Source: Bacillus pumilus (GTDB lineage Bacteria > Bacillota > Bacilli > Bacillales > Bacillaceae). Taken from it: a stretch of DNA of 64,000 nucleotides. A program made the translations under genes and the position numbers. This document shows, one piece after another, positions 42,549 through 51,331 of this stretch. The stretch is taken from NCBI GenBank assembly GCA_001938995.1, contig MKZN01000012.1, forward strand, positions 1 through 64,000, in the 5' to 3' direction. Each line of letters begins with the position of its first letter. The first letter of the stretch is position 1. The notes below the pieces were generated by a model. That model was given only the letters and a program-made list of their open reading frames with translations. It ran no database searches and was not told where the DNA came from.

Positions 42549-42579
42549 AAGATTTCTCCACTTTTAATCACAAAAATAA

Positions 42580-42648
42580 AAAAAGGACTCCTTGACATTG
42601 TCATCTCTGGTAAATCAAGCTAGAGAAAAACTGAATGTCTGGAAGCCC
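42580..42648 (-). terminator. Long imperfect hairpin terminator of yfjO
   Basis: On the minus strand GGGCTTCC pairs with GGAGTCC, GACATT with AATGTC, and inside these TCTCT with AGAGA, making a roughly 64-nt structure, followed by TTTTTTT. It is larger than normal terminators in this window. Confidence 0.6.
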
Positions 42649-42663
42649 TGTGTTTTATGGATA

Positions 42664-44061
42664 CTAATTCTCAGCTCTAGTCATCGATACCACACACTCC
42701 ACATGCGCGGTATGCGGAAACATATCCACAGGCTGCATGTATTCGATCTTGTAGTCTTTTGACAAGTATTCGAGGTCTTTTGCTAGTGTGGATGGGTTGC
42801 AAGAGACGTAGACAAAGCGTTTTGGTTTGACCTGTTTGACGGTGTCTAGGAAGGTGCGCTCGCAGCCTGTTCTTGGTGGATCGACGACGATGACGTCAGG
42901 GCGGAAGCCTTCTTTGGCCCATTTTGGTAGCCATTGTTCTGCTGTTCCTGTCACATAGGTCGTGTTGTTCATGCCGTGTTTTTTGGCATTTTTCTTGGCA
43001 TCATCGATTGATTCTTTGATGACATCCATTCCTCTCACTTCTTTTGCGCCATCTGAGAGCCACATGCCGATGGTACCCACGCCGCAATAGGCATCAACGA
43101 TTTTTTCTTTTCCGGTCAGTTTGGCTGCTTTTTTGGCTTCATCGTAAAGCTTTAAGGTCTGCTTCGGATTTAATTGGAAGAATGCGCGTGCACTCAGTTC
43201 AAATGAGACGTCGCCTAGAAACTCTTGGATGACCATGTTGCCCGCTAAGAGTGATGTCTTATGTCCAAAAATGACTGATGTTTTTTCCCCATTGATATTG
43301 TGCATAATAGATGTCACTTCTGGCAGTCGTTTTTGAATGGCTTCGGCAATTTCTTTTTTCTTTGGAAATTCAAGTTTTGATGTGACAAGGACGACCTGTA
43401 CTTCCCCTGTTTCAAAACCGACTCGCACGACAATTGACCGTACGTCCCCTTTTCTTGTCCGTTCATTGTAAACCGATACGCCGAATTTCTCTAAAATTTT
43501 GCGGACGACGCCTGTTGTTTTGTTCGTTTTCGGATGCTGAACGATACATTCTTTTATTGGGACGAGCTTATGCGAATTCAGTCCATACAGTCCTGCAATG
43601 ATGTCTCCACTATGAGATCGTCCGACTTGGAATTGACTTTTATTGCGGTAGTGCCACGGATCTTCCATGCCGATTGTTGGTCTGATGTCTAGCTTTTCAA
43701 CCGATAGCTTCGTATGTCGTTCCATTGATTGAATGACAATATCACGTTTTTCTTTTAACTGTTGCTCGTACGCCAAATGCTGAAGCTGACAACCGCCGCA
43801 TTGCTCGTAAACTGGGCATGGCGGCTTCACTCGATGCTCCGAACGCTTTCGCACTTTTCTGACTGTACCTTCTGCATATTTCGCTTGTACATTTGTTGCT
43901 TCCACGACCACTTCCTCCCCTGGAAGCGCGCCTGGCACAAAGACCACTTGCTTTTTAAAATATCCGACCCCTTCACCATTAATGCCAAGGCGTTTAATCG
44001 TGAGCGGGAACTGTTGTCCCTTTTGAAGAAGGGCTCCTTGCTGTTTTTCTATCACTTTCAT
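42664..44061 (-). CDS. yfjO: 23S rRNA (uracil-5-)-methyltransferase family protein (YfjO, RlmCD/RumA type)
   Basis: A 465-residue SAM-dependent RNA m5U methyltransferase. An N-terminal TRAM domain (about 10-70) precedes an iron-sulfur motif [10 protein letters not shown] (about 81-90); the C-terminal Rossmann domain has [19 protein letters not shown] and the catalytic Cys in [14 protein letters not shown]. subtilis has two such proteins, YefA (RlmCD) and YfjO; the neighbouring yfjP supports YfjO, but which uridine it modifies cannot be told. The start is ATG at 44061, close behind GGAGA; the GTG six bases later has better spacing. Confidence 0.9.
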   Translation of the reverse strand: MKVIEKQQGALLQKGQQFPLTIKRLGINGEGVGYFKKQVVFVPGALPGEEVVVEATNVQAKYAEGTVRKVRKRSEHRVKPPCPVYEQCGGCQLQHLAYEQQLKEKRDIVIQSMERHTKLSVEKLDIRPTIGMEDPWHYRNKSQFQVGRSHSGDIIAGLYGLNSHKLVPIKECIVQHPKTNKTTGVVRKILEKFGVSVYNERTRKGDVRSIVVRVGFETGEVQVVLVTSKLEFPKKKEIAEAIQKRLPEVTSIMHNINGEKTSVIFGHKTSLLAGNMVIQEFLGDVSFELSARAFFQLNPKQTLKLYDEAKKAAKLTGKEKIVDAYCGVGTIGMWLSDGAKEVRGMDVIKESIDDAKKNAKKHGMNNTTYVTGTAEQWLPKWAKEGFRPDVIVVDPPRTGCERTFLDTVKQVKPKRFVYVSCNPSTLAKDLEYLSKDYKIEYMQPVDMFPHTAHVECVVSMTRAEN

Positions 44062-44155
44062 TCTCCGTTCTATTAGAACCTTTATAGGTTATCCTCATTT
44101 TATTCGATCTCATTAGTATATCACGACTTGGCCAAAGAGAGAAAATGTCTTTCAT

Positions 44156-45025
44156 TTATTTATCCGTCTCAAGACTTCTCCATAAATAAAGGGAAGCGTA
44201 GCTTAAATACGGCTCCCACTCCTTGCTTAAGGCGGCCATTTCCTCTTTTGTTGGCTTTTCAGGCAGGTCAAAGTGCCGCTTAATTGCGTTTTGAATACCG
44301 ATATCTGCCACCGGAAAAAGATTTGGTCTTCCTAATCCATTCATGAGGACATTTTGAACCGTCCAAGGTCCAATGCCTCTAATCGGAAGGAGACGTTCTT
44401 CCATTTCAAGATCCGTCAAATGGTGCCATTCTTCCAAGCATAAAGTGCCGTCCGCAATTCGTTTCGATAGATCAATCACATATTCCGCTTTTCGCTGACT
44501 GAATTGGAGTTTTCGCAAATCGTCTGTTTCAAGGTCGGCAATGGTTTCTGGTAAAGGGTCAAACCAAACACCTTCTATTAGCTCGCCGTAGATATGGACA
44601 AATCGCTTCATCAGCTCGTACGCAAACGAAAGATTGAGTTGCTGATGAATGATGCATTTCATCAAACAATGATATAAATGGAAGTCCAGCATAAGCGGTG
44701 TCCCTATGTGACGCTGAAAAATAGATGAAAGATTTGTTTGAGAAAAATGATCATGTATAACTTGTAATTGATGCTCCATCCCGAATATCCGCTTGATGTC
44801 AGAGACGATTGGTTCCTCTGGGCCGTTTGCGCGTACCCGGAATGTGGGCGCTGCTGTCGTACCAGTTGATTGAACGATGGCAACATACGGATTTCGATCG
44901 ATTCTCATCGGCACTTTGATTTCTCTATTGTTTAAATCAACTGCTTTTAAAGGGTCATTCGATAAACGCCTTAGCACTTGATCGAATTGATACGGCGGTT
45001 CAACCACCAGCTCTTTCTCCCACAT
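44156..45025 (-). CDS. yfjP: YfjP, DNA-3-methyladenine glycosylase (AlkA type)
   Basis: A 289-residue helix-hairpin-helix glycosylase that excises alkylated purines. The HhH-GPD motif reads LLPIRGIGPWTVQNVLM, and the catalytic Asp follows in FPVADIGIQNA. The N-terminal third is the AlkA-like beta domain. It sits between yfjO and yfjQ as in B. subtilis. ATG at 45025 is directly behind AGAGGAGGAT. A start 19 bases earlier is not available. It has no clear terminator of its own before yfjO, and the two genes may be co-transcribed. Confidence 0.9.
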   Translation of the reverse strand: MWEKELVVEPPYQFDQVLRRLSNDPLKAVDLNNREIKVPMRIDRNPYVAIVQSTGTTAAPTFRVRANGPEEPIVSDIKRIFGMEHQLQVIHDHFSQTNLSSIFQRHIGTPLMLDFHLYHCLMKCIIHQQLNLSFAYELMKRFVHIYGELIEGVWFDPLPETIADLETDDLRKLQFSQRKAEYVIDLSKRIADGTLCLEEWHHLTDLEMEERLLPIRGIGPWTVQNVLMNGLGRPNLFPVADIGIQNAIKRHFDLPEKPTKEEMAALSKEWEPYLSYASLYLWRSLETDK

Positions 45026-45280
45026 ATCCTCCTCTTCCTTTCTTTAAAGATGACCTACAATTGATTCATTTCACATGAATCATTCTCTATATTGAATACT
45101 TTACAACATAAAGAGTACAAGAATTTATCAGTTATATCTTCCTTATTTTTGCGTCATTCCCTTTTGGTTTATAAAATGTATTAGGTGAATTCAACTAAAA
45201 TTCGACAAGATCATTCAATTTTCCAGGATCATTTTCCTTTATTTAGAAATAGAGCGTATGGGTGATATCTTCCACTTTGA
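45026..45280. other. Spacer without recognised features
   Basis: An AT-rich region between the divergent yfjP and the secreted-protein gene. It should hold the yfjP promoter; no reading frame with a ribosome site or strong repeat was seen. Confidence 0.4.
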
Positions 45281-45289
45281 AAATTTTTG

Positions 45290-45316
45290 TATAATTATGA
45301 CATATCAAGGAGGTGA
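45290..45316 (+). promoter_or_regulatory. -10 box and 5'-terminal ribosome-binding (STAB-SD-like) element
   Basis: TATAAT at 45290-45295 predicts transcription from about 45302. Five bases later AAGGAGGTGA (45307-45316) matches the 16S anti-SD almost perfectly but has no ATG, TTG or properly spaced GTG after it. This resembles the STAB-SD element that stabilises cryIIIA mRNA by binding 30S subunits. The -35 region is poor (ATCTTC). Confidence 0.5.
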
Positions 45317-45452
45317 ATAAAGAAATTAGCGGATTAGGCAATCATTTGTTTCATCTTGCAGGAACATATTTACCTCATTGATAACCGGCTTTACCTAGTA
45401 TCACGTTTTACAAGAAGACCCCAAAATTTTAAAAACAAAGGAGATCCGACCA

Positions 45453-45959
45453 ATGAAAAAAACAATTCTTTCTGTTGCCCTTGCCACTGCTGTTTCTTCG
45501 ACACTGCCAGTATTTGCTGATGCTGCTGAGCAAAAAACGGCTCCAGTTTCAACAACTGTTCAACAAACTGTTTTAAACAAAGCTGCTGAAGGCAAAGCCA
45601 CTACAAATGCAACAAACGTGAATATTAACTTTGATGTACTTGGTATTGCAAATGCACTAATTAATGCGGCAAATGCAAACACAAACCGTGAAGGTTTTGT
45701 AAAAGGTCTTATGGAGTCTGCTTTCTATGCTGCTGGCGCTAGATACAATGTCATGGTATTTAACTTAAGCCAAGGCTATGAGACTCGTTTCAGTGGTGTC
45801 AAAACGTTTGCTACTGTAAAATACGGAAGCATCACTTATGGCGTTTGGGTATTTGAAAATGGATCTTTCACAAACAAAGGTGATGGCGGTTACATCAACT
45901 GGGCATTTAGAGGTTGGTTCGACCGTAACGGTGGTTTCGTTAACTTCCGTCGTCCTTAA
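45453..45959 (+). CDS. Secreted protein of unknown function
   Basis: A 168-residue protein with a clear signal peptide (Lys-rich start, hydrophobic core 5-20, cleavage likely after FADA or ADAA near 24-25), giving a mature product of about 143 residues. An Ala/Asn/Thr-rich segment (about 40-75) leads to a C-terminal beta-rich domain with many aromatic residues (YGVWVFENGSF, GGYINWAFRGWF) and a basic FRRP end. There is no Cys. The family is not recognised. AAAGGAGATCCGACC precedes ATG. The 150-nt leader and strong terminator suggest high expression; an antimicrobial or stress role is speculation. Confidence 0.78.
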   Translation: MKKTILSVALATAVSSTLPVFADAAEQKTAPVSTTVQQTVLNKAAEGKATTNATNVNINFDVLGIANALINAANANTNREGFVKGLMESAFYAAGARYNVMVFNLSQGYETRFSGVKTFATVKYGSITYGVWVFENGSFTNKGDGGYINWAFRGWFDRNGGFVNFRRP

Positions 45960-45996
45960 TTCTCGATTTTATCCATCAATCATACACGCACATGGA

Positions 45997-46025
45997 CCGA
46001 TCTCAATCATGAGATCGGCTTTTTT
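45997..46025 (+). terminator. Terminator of the secreted-protein gene
   Basis: A perfect 9-bp stem CCGATCTCA/TGAGATCGG followed by CTTTTTT. Confidence 0.9.
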
Positions 46026-46090
46026 ATGATGTGGGCGTATATCATCAATGACACTGCTTCATGATATAATGCATGTCTGGAGGGGTACAC

Positions 46091-47050
46091 ATGCTGAGAA
46101 AACTTGCAGTGACAAAAAACGGCGACTTGATTGAACATGCAACCTTGCAGCAGCTTTCAAGCCCCGATATCGCCTGGTATTGGATCGATTTTTATGCGCC
46201 AACGGAAAAAGAAGCAGCGATGCTGAAGGAATTTTTTCAGTTTCATCCGCTAGCGATTGAAGATTGCTTCCATTATTTACAGCGTCCAAAGCTTGATATT
46301 TATGATGGCTATTTGTTTTTCGTCCTTCATGCTCTCAATCAACAAACACTTCGATCTGAGGAAATCGATCTGTTTGTTGGTGAAAACTATGTCGTTACCT
46401 TTCATTTAAAGGAAGCACTGTACATGGATCAAGTAATTGGGAAGCTGAAGGGATCTGAACAGGCACGAAATAGCGGACCAGAGCATCTTGCCTATATGGT
46501 GATTGACCAACTCGTTGATGATTACTTCCCTATTATTTATCAAATTGAAGACAGACTGAATGAAATTGAGGATGAAGAAGGTCATAAAACATACGGAACA
46601 TTAATGAACGAAGTATTCGGTATTCGCTCAGATTTATTAAAGCTAAGAAGAACGATTATCCCGATGCGAGATCTTTTATATCGAATTGTGAACATAAATA
46701 TGATGAAAAGCGATAAAAACCGGCAAGCGTATTTTAATGATATTTATGATCACCTTCTAAAATTAACGGAGATCGTCGAGTCGAACAGGGACATGACAGC
46801 CGACCTGAGGGACAGCTATCAGACGCTGAATTCCAATCGAATGAATGCGATTATGATGACACTGACGATTGTGTCCACCATCTTTATTCCTCTGACTTTT
46901 ATTGTTGGGGTCTATGGGATGAACTTTGATCACATGCCAGAATTGCATTGGAAGTACGGCTATTTTGGGGTGCTCATTTTCATGGCGCTTCTTGTATCCA
47001 GTATGCTTCTATGGTTTAAGCATAAAGGGTGGTTCCGTATTTTTAAATAG
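46091..47050 (+). CDS. yfjQ: YfjQ, CorA-family divalent cation transporter
   Basis: A 319-residue CorA-type magnesium (or cobalt) channel protein. The cytoplasmic N-terminal domain (about 1-250) is followed by two C-terminal helices, with the selectivity motif YGMN ending at residue 278 between them. It works as a pentamer. ATG at 46091 follows GGAGGGGTACAC; the frame begins six codons earlier. No magnesium riboswitch (M-box) was seen upstream. Gene order yfjP-yfjQ-pdaA matches B. subtilis. Confidence 0.93.
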   Translation: MLRKLAVTKNGDLIEHATLQQLSSPDIAWYWIDFYAPTEKEAAMLKEFFQFHPLAIEDCFHYLQRPKLDIYDGYLFFVLHALNQQTLRSEEIDLFVGENYVVTFHLKEALYMDQVIGKLKGSEQARNSGPEHLAYMVIDQLVDDYFPIIYQIEDRLNEIEDEEGHKTYGTLMNEVFGIRSDLLKLRRTIIPMRDLLYRIVNINMMKSDKNRQAYFNDIYDHLLKLTEIVESNRDMTADLRDSYQTLNSNRMNAIMMTLTIVSTIFIPLTFIVGVYGMNFDHMPELHWKYGYFGVLIFMALLVSSMLLWFKHKGWFRIFK

Positions 47051-47060
47051 CGATACCAAA

Positions 47061-47090
47061 AAAGCCTGCAGGTTTTCTGCAAGCTTTTTT
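47061..47090. terminator. Bidirectional terminator yfjQ / pdaA
   Basis: The stem AAAAGCCTGCAG/CTGCAAGCTTTT (one mismatch) lies between convergent genes, with A and T tracts. Confidence 0.8.
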
Positions 47091-47882
47091 CTATAGCTGA
47101 GGGAGGTGCCATACTTTTTCAAGCATGAGGTCATCTAAACTTTTAAAGGAATAGCCTTGTTTTTTTAGAGATGTGATCGCATCGTCCAGAGCCTCAGAAT
47201 TGTCTCGTGAAACGGTATGAAGTAAATAAATGGCGCCTGGATGAGCTTGCTTCATCATTTGATCGTAAGCATATTGCTTTCCTTTTTGATGATGAATATG
47301 CCAATCCACGAAGGCAACTGACCAGAAAACGGTTTGGTAGCCAAGTTGTTTTGTTTCCTCTAATACTCTTTCACTGAATACCCCGCGTGGTGGACGGAGA
47401 TAAAGGTTATCTTGTTTCCCCGTTATTTTATACACAGCTTCGTTTACTCTGTCTAACTCTTCTTTGATTTCTTTCTTCGTTTTTTTCGTTAAATCTGGAT
47501 GATGATATGAATGGTTTCCAATAATATGCCCTTCCTCCGCCATGCGTTTCACAAGCTGCGGCTGATCCTTTACAAAATGACCTGTAACAAAAAAAGTACC
47601 TGGTACTTGATGCTTGTTCAATACGTCTAAAACCTTTGGTGTGTACCCATTTTCATAGCCATTGTCGAACGTTAAGTATATCTCTTTCTTTTTCGTGTCG
47701 CCTAAATAGAAGGCATCATATTTCTTTAGGAGTGTCGTCAGTTCCTTCCCAGCATCTGCTGGCTTGTGTTGCTTGCTTTTAGCAAACCCCCAATGGATGG
47801 ATTTATTGGAGACAGCTGCAGCTTCTGAAAGGGGCAACGACATAAATAGCACACATAAACAGATCAACATCATTTTTTTCAT
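47091..47882 (-). CDS. pdaA: PdaA, N-acetylmuramic acid deacetylase of spore cortex
   Basis: A 263-residue polysaccharide deacetylase with N-terminal signal peptide (about 1-22). NodB motifs are visible: TFDNGYENGY with catalytic and metal Asp, HSYHHPDL with the metal His residues, and LRPPRG. PdaA removes acetyl groups from muramic acid so that muramic-delta-lactam can form in the spore cortex, which is needed for germination. Position beside yfjQ and yfjT corresponds to B. subtilis yfjS (pdaA). In B. subtilis it is expressed in the forespore. Confidence 0.92.
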   Translation of the reverse strand: MKKMMLICLCVLFMSLPLSEAAAVSNKSIHWGFAKSKQHKPADAGKELTTLLKKYDAFYLGDTKKKEIYLTFDNGYENGYTPKVLDVLNKHQVPGTFFVTGHFVKDQPQLVKRMAEEGHIIGNHSYHHPDLTKKTKKEIKEELDRVNEAVYKITGKQDNLYLRPPRGVFSERVLEETKQLGYQTVFWSVAFVDWHIHHQKGKQYAYDQMMKQAHPGAIYLLHTVSRDNSEALDDAITSLKKQGYSFKSLDDLMLEKVWHLPQL

Positions 47883-47968
47883 CTACGTCACTTCCCGGTT
47901 TTACTTCTATTGTGCAGTAGATGAACGAGTCTCATACGCCCATTTACTTACCAATTTAAAGAAAATAG

Positions 47969-47994
47969 CCCGCCAAGCGCGAGCTATTCGTCTT
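47969..47994 (-). terminator. Terminator of yfjT
   Basis: The stem AATAGC/GCTATT with an inner CGC/GCG pair, overlapping the yfjT stop codon, then TTTTC on the minus strand. Confidence 0.6.
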
Positions 47995-48175
47995 TCCAAT
48001 CGCTTTTAAACCGTTCATATTTCGCTTCTAAATCGTCAATCATCTGGATCAGTCTGTCTATATCTTCAACGTCTGTTGATTCAGGATCTAATGAATCAAT
48101 AACGCTCATAAACATATCTAATCGATTCTTTAAATAATCAACTTGCTGCTCTTTGCTATCTGCTGCCTTGCCCAT
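47984..48175 (-). CDS. yfjT: YfjT, small SE1561-family protein
   Basis: A 63-residue acidic protein. The sequence QVDYLKNRLDMFMSVIDSLDPE followed by an acidic helix (core segments shown partly) is typical of YfjT, and the second half IDRLIQMIDDLEAKYERF is likely a coiled helix. Function is unknown. ATG follows GGGAGTGTATGT. Position between pdaA and yfkAB agrees with B. subtilis. Confidence 0.82.
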   Translation of the reverse strand: MGKAADSKEQQVDYLKNRLDMFMSVIDSLDPESTDVEDIDRLIQMIDDLEAKYERFKSDWKDE

Positions 48176-48325
48176 ACATACACTCCCTTTAGCATTTGTT
48201 TATAGCTTATCTTTTTTTTATTTGCAAATCAATTCTGTCCCTTCCCCCCCTTGCGTATAACGGTCGGGAGGCTTAAAATTAACTGTTGGCGGGTCTTTTA
48301 CCCGAATGAAAAGGAGATAGATACC

Positions 48326-49447
48326 ATGAATCAAAAAACAGCCCTTCGCCCGATTACACCTGCATATGACCCTTGGGAAGCCTATCTCGATGTGCAGGAA
48401 TACGGAGACATGAAGCTGACAAATATTGAATTTACCACGACGAATTTATGCAACATGAGATGTGAGCATTGTGCAGTTGGCTATACATTACAGCCGAAGG
48501 ACCCGAATGCACTGCCACTTGATTTAATGCTTCGCCGTTTAGATGAAGTACCGCTCCTTCGCTCACTGAGCATTACCGGCGGTGAACCGATGCTTTCTCT
48601 TAAATCTGTACGTGAATATGTCGTGCCTTTATTAAAGTATGCCCATGAACGCGGCGTCCGTACACAAATCAATTCAAATTTAACGCTCGATTTGGCTCGA
48701 TATGAGGAAATCATTCCATACTTAGATGTTCTCCACATTTCACATAACTGGGGAACGGTTGAAGAATTTGCAACGGTTGGCTTTGCGATGATGGACAGAA
48801 AACCAACCTTTGAGCAGCGAGCGAAATATTTTGATCGAATGATCGAGAACAGTCAGGCACTTGTCAAAGCAGGTGTCACTGTGTCCGCTGAAACGATGCT
48901 GAATAAACGTACGCTACCGTATATTGAACACATCCACAGGCAAATCGTGGAGGAAATGAAATGTCAGCGTCACGAAATCCATCCGATGTATCCTAGTGAT
49001 TTCGCAAGTGCGCTTGAATCATTAACGCTCCCGCAAATGCGTCATGCCATTCATCAGCTACTCGATATTCGTGATGAGGACACATGGATGCTCTTTGGCA
49101 CCTTGCCCTTTTATTCATGTAGCACAGATGAAGAAGATCAGCGCCTACTAGAGCGATTGCGTCAAGCGAAAAATGTCACGGTCCGAAATGATCCTGACGG
49201 CCGCTCACGGTTGAATGTGAATATTTTTGATGGGAATATTATAGTGACAGACTTTGGCGATACACCGCCGCTTGGGAATATTGAAACCGATACACTGCAA
49301 TCCGCATACACGCGCTGGATGAACACCAAGTTAGCCAAAGAGCTCAACTGTCATTGTCCAAGTGTACAATGCCTTGGTCCTAATGTTCTTGTGAAAAACA
49401 GCTATTATCAAGAGATTGATTTTACTTCTCGCGTAGCCAGGGGGTAG
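48326..49447 (+). CDS. yfkAB: YfkAB, radical SAM protein
   Basis: A 373-residue radical S-adenosylmethionine enzyme. The [4Fe-4S] motif CNMRCEHC is near residues 40-47, and SITGGEPML is the GGE SAM-binding element. A Cys-containing C-terminal part, NCHCPSVQCLGPN, likely carries an extra cluster or zinc, as in the CxCxxxxC subgroup. Reaction and substrate are unknown. The frame begins far upstream, but ATG at 48326 follows AAAGGAGATAGATACC. The mscS-type gene begins seven bases after the stop, indicating an operon. Confidence 0.9.
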   Translation: MNQKTALRPITPAYDPWEAYLDVQEYGDMKLTNIEFTTTNLCNMRCEHCAVGYTLQPKDPNALPLDLMLRRLDEVPLLRSLSITGGEPMLSLKSVREYVVPLLKYAHERGVRTQINSNLTLDLARYEEIIPYLDVLHISHNWGTVEEFATVGFAMMDRKPTFEQRAKYFDRMIENSQALVKAGVTVSAETMLNKRTLPYIEHIHRQIVEEMKCQRHEIHPMYPSDFASALESLTLPQMRHAIHQLLDIRDEDTWMLFGTLPFYSCSTDEEDQRLLERLRQAKNVTVRNDPDGRSRLNVNIFDGNIIVTDFGDTPPLGNIETDTLQSAYTRWMNTKLAKELNCHCPSVQCLGPNVLVKNSYYQEIDFTSRVARG

Positions 49448-49453
49448 GCTTTA

Positions 49454-50290
49454 TTGGACGAAACATTTCTGACAGTGGTCAAAAACAAATACATTGAAAT
49501 TTTACTTGTTGGCCTCGTGCTTTGGCTTGCCGTCTTTCTCATCAACAAAGCCCTTCAAATTTTCTTTAAACGAACCGAGTTTATAGAAGATAAGAAAAAG
49601 AAAACAATTGAGAGTCTGGTGAAGTCCGTTACAAAGTACACAGCTTCTATTTGCTTTGTGCTGTATGTCATTTCTCTTTTCTTTCATGACTTTGGAAAAA
49701 TTCTTGCAGGTGCTGGTGTCGCCGGAATCGTGATCGGTTTTGGCGCACAGACGCTGATTCGTGATATTTTGGCAGGCATCTTCCTAATCTATGAACGACA
49801 GATACATAAAGGAGACTATGTGACGGTGAATAATCTCTTTAATGGCACCATTGAGGAGATTGGTCTCCGCTCTCTTCAAATTAGAGAATGGAGCGGTAAG
49901 CTATTAACCATATCTAATGGAGACATCCGGCAACTTCAAAACTACAACATGGATTATATGCGCATTACGGAGTCTGTGTTAATTCGCGTCAATCAAGACC
50001 CAGATGTTGCGTTTCAAGCGCTTGAAGTTGCGTGTGATCAGTTGAATCAACATCATCATGATTTTCTAAAAAGAGATGAATTTCAAAACGCCATAGAACC
50101 CTTTCAAGTTCACGGGATTATGGGACTCAACAAGATGAATCGCGGGATTGAAATTACAGTCAAAGGGATGGTCGCAGATGAACACTACTTCGAAGCTGCC
50201 CTCGCTGTCCGTAAAGAAATGATCAAACAGCTCCATCAGCATGAGGTCAGATTACTTGAAGATCTCGTTAATCCACAGCCTATCAAATAA
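49454..50290 (+). CDS. yfkC: YfkC, MscS-family small mechanosensitive channel
   Basis: A 278-residue protein with three membrane helices (about 14-35, 58-80, 85-110); the last contains the Gly/Ala-rich pore motif AGAGVAGIVIGFGAQTLIRDIL. A cytoplasmic beta domain follows (GDYVTVNNLFNGTIEEIGLRS is the typical MscS core). Such channels release solutes upon sudden osmotic downshift. The start is TTG at 49454, after AGGGGGTAGG; it is the second gene behind yfkAB. The terminator overlaps its stop codon. Confidence 0.9.
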   Translation: MDETFLTVVKNKYIEILLVGLVLWLAVFLINKALQIFFKRTEFIEDKKKKTIESLVKSVTKYTASICFVLYVISLFFHDFGKILAGAGVAGIVIGFGAQTLIRDILAGIFLIYERQIHKGDYVTVNNLFNGTIEEIGLRSLQIREWSGKLLTISNGDIRQLQNYNMDYMRITESVLIRVNQDPDVAFQALEVACDQLNQHHHDFLKRDEFQNAIEPFQVHGIMGLNKMNRGIEITVKGMVADEHYFEAALAVRKEMIKQLHQHEVRLLEDLVNPQPIK

Positions 50291-50316
50291 CCTCATCCTT
50301 TCGTGGGGTTATTTTT
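50286..50316 (+). terminator. Terminator of yfkAB-yfkC, overlapping the stop codon
   Basis: The stem AATAACC/GGTTATT is followed by TTTT; the yfkC stop (50288-50290) is within the left arm. Confidence 0.75.
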
Positions 50317-50432
50317 TATCAAATTAAAAGCCTTCTCATTGCCATATCCACATCCGCTCACATTTTTTTCTTGCCTCTCCCTTCTATCCCCTTGACCCAT
50401 TCATGTATAATAGAAGGCGGATTGATTTCATG

Positions 50433-50454
50433 CAGCATGGGGACCCTCATACTG
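50433..50454 (+). other. Hairpin in the yeeI leader
   Basis: CAGCATGGGG pairs with CCCTCATACTG over about ten base pairs with one mismatch and one G-T pair. It lies 31 bases upstream of the yeeI start, in the 5' untranslated region. Possible post-transcriptional control. Confidence 0.35.
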
Positions 50455-50485
50455 TGTATTTACTAAGTGAAAGAGAGTGAATAAG

Positions 50486-51205
50486 ATGGGTCGTAAATGG
50501 AATAACATTAAAGAAAAGAAGGCATCTAAGGATGCAAATACTAGCCGTATTTACGCAAAATTCGGGCGTGAAATCTATGTGGCTGCCAAACAAGGTGAGC
50601 CAAACCCAGAATCCAACCAAGCACTTCGCTTTGTCCTAGAACGTGCCAAAACATATAGTGTCCCAAAACATATTGTGGACCGCGCCATTGAAAAAGCAAA
50701 AGGTGGCTCAGAAGAAAACTTCGATGAGCTTCGCTATGAAGGATTTGGTCCAAACGGATCCATGGTCATCGTTGATGCCTTGACGAACAACGTGAACCGA
50801 ACAGCTTCAGATGTTCGCGCGGCATTCGGGAAAAACGGCGGAAACATGGGCGTCAGTGGATCGGTTGCGTACATGTTTGATCAGACCGCTGTCATCGGTG
50901 TCGAAGGCAAAAGCGAAGAAGAAACCCTTGAGCTCTTAATGGAAGCTGACATTGATGTACGTGACATCATGGAAGAAGATCAAACGGTCATCGTCTACGC
51001 AGAACCTGATCAATTCCATCAAGTACAAGAGGCATTCCAACAAGCGGGTGTAGAAGAATTCACTGTTGCTGAAATCACCATGCTCCCGCAAAATGACATC
51101 ACATTAGATGATGAATCTCAGGCACAGTTTGAGAAGCTAATCGATGTATTAGAAGATCTAGAGGACGTCCAGCAGGTTTATCACAATGTGGATTTAGGAG
51201 AATAA
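50486..51205 (+). CDS. yeeI: YeeI, YebC/PmpR/TACO1-family protein
   Basis: A 239-residue YebC-family protein, the same length as B. subtilis YeeI. The N-terminal part has [20 protein letters not shown] and the central [23 protein letters not shown]; the C-terminal domains are acidic. The family was long called transcriptional regulators, but TACO1 and bacterial YebC members act on the ribosome, and recent work ties YebC-type proteins to translation of proline-rich stretches. ATG at 50486 follows AAAGAGAG; GTG nine bases upstream is less suitable. In B. subtilis the gene lies elsewhere, so its place here is a local rearrangement (from memory). Confidence 0.9.
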   Translation: MGRKWNNIKEKKASKDANTSRIYAKFGREIYVAAKQGEPNPESNQALRFVLERAKTYSVPKHIVDRAIEKAKGGSEENFDELRYEGFGPNGSMVIVDALTNNVNRTASDVRAAFGKNGGNMGVSGSVAYMFDQTAVIGVEGKSEEETLELLMEADIDVRDIMEEDQTVIVYAEPDQFHQVQEAFQQAGVEEFTVAEITMLPQNDITLDDESQAQFEKLIDVLEDLEDVQQVYHNVDLGE

Positions 51206-51214
51206 AGAACATTT

Positions 51215-51259
51215 AAAAGCCACTGGAGAAGTTGAACTTAACTTCCGCAGTGGCTTTTT
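51215..51259 (+). terminator. Terminator of yeeI
   Basis: The stem AAAAGCCACTG/CAGTGGCTTTTT, extended inside by GAAGTT/AACTTC. Confidence 0.9.
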
Positions 51260-51331
51260 CATACTTTACGATTCACATAACCAATTGTAATAAATGGATA
51301 TGTTATACCATTCTCTAAGGGGCTGAGTTCT

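Noticed and set aside
45960..46090. Magnesium riboswitch (M-box) before the CorA gene
   Set aside because: Only the preceding terminator and a short spacer are present.
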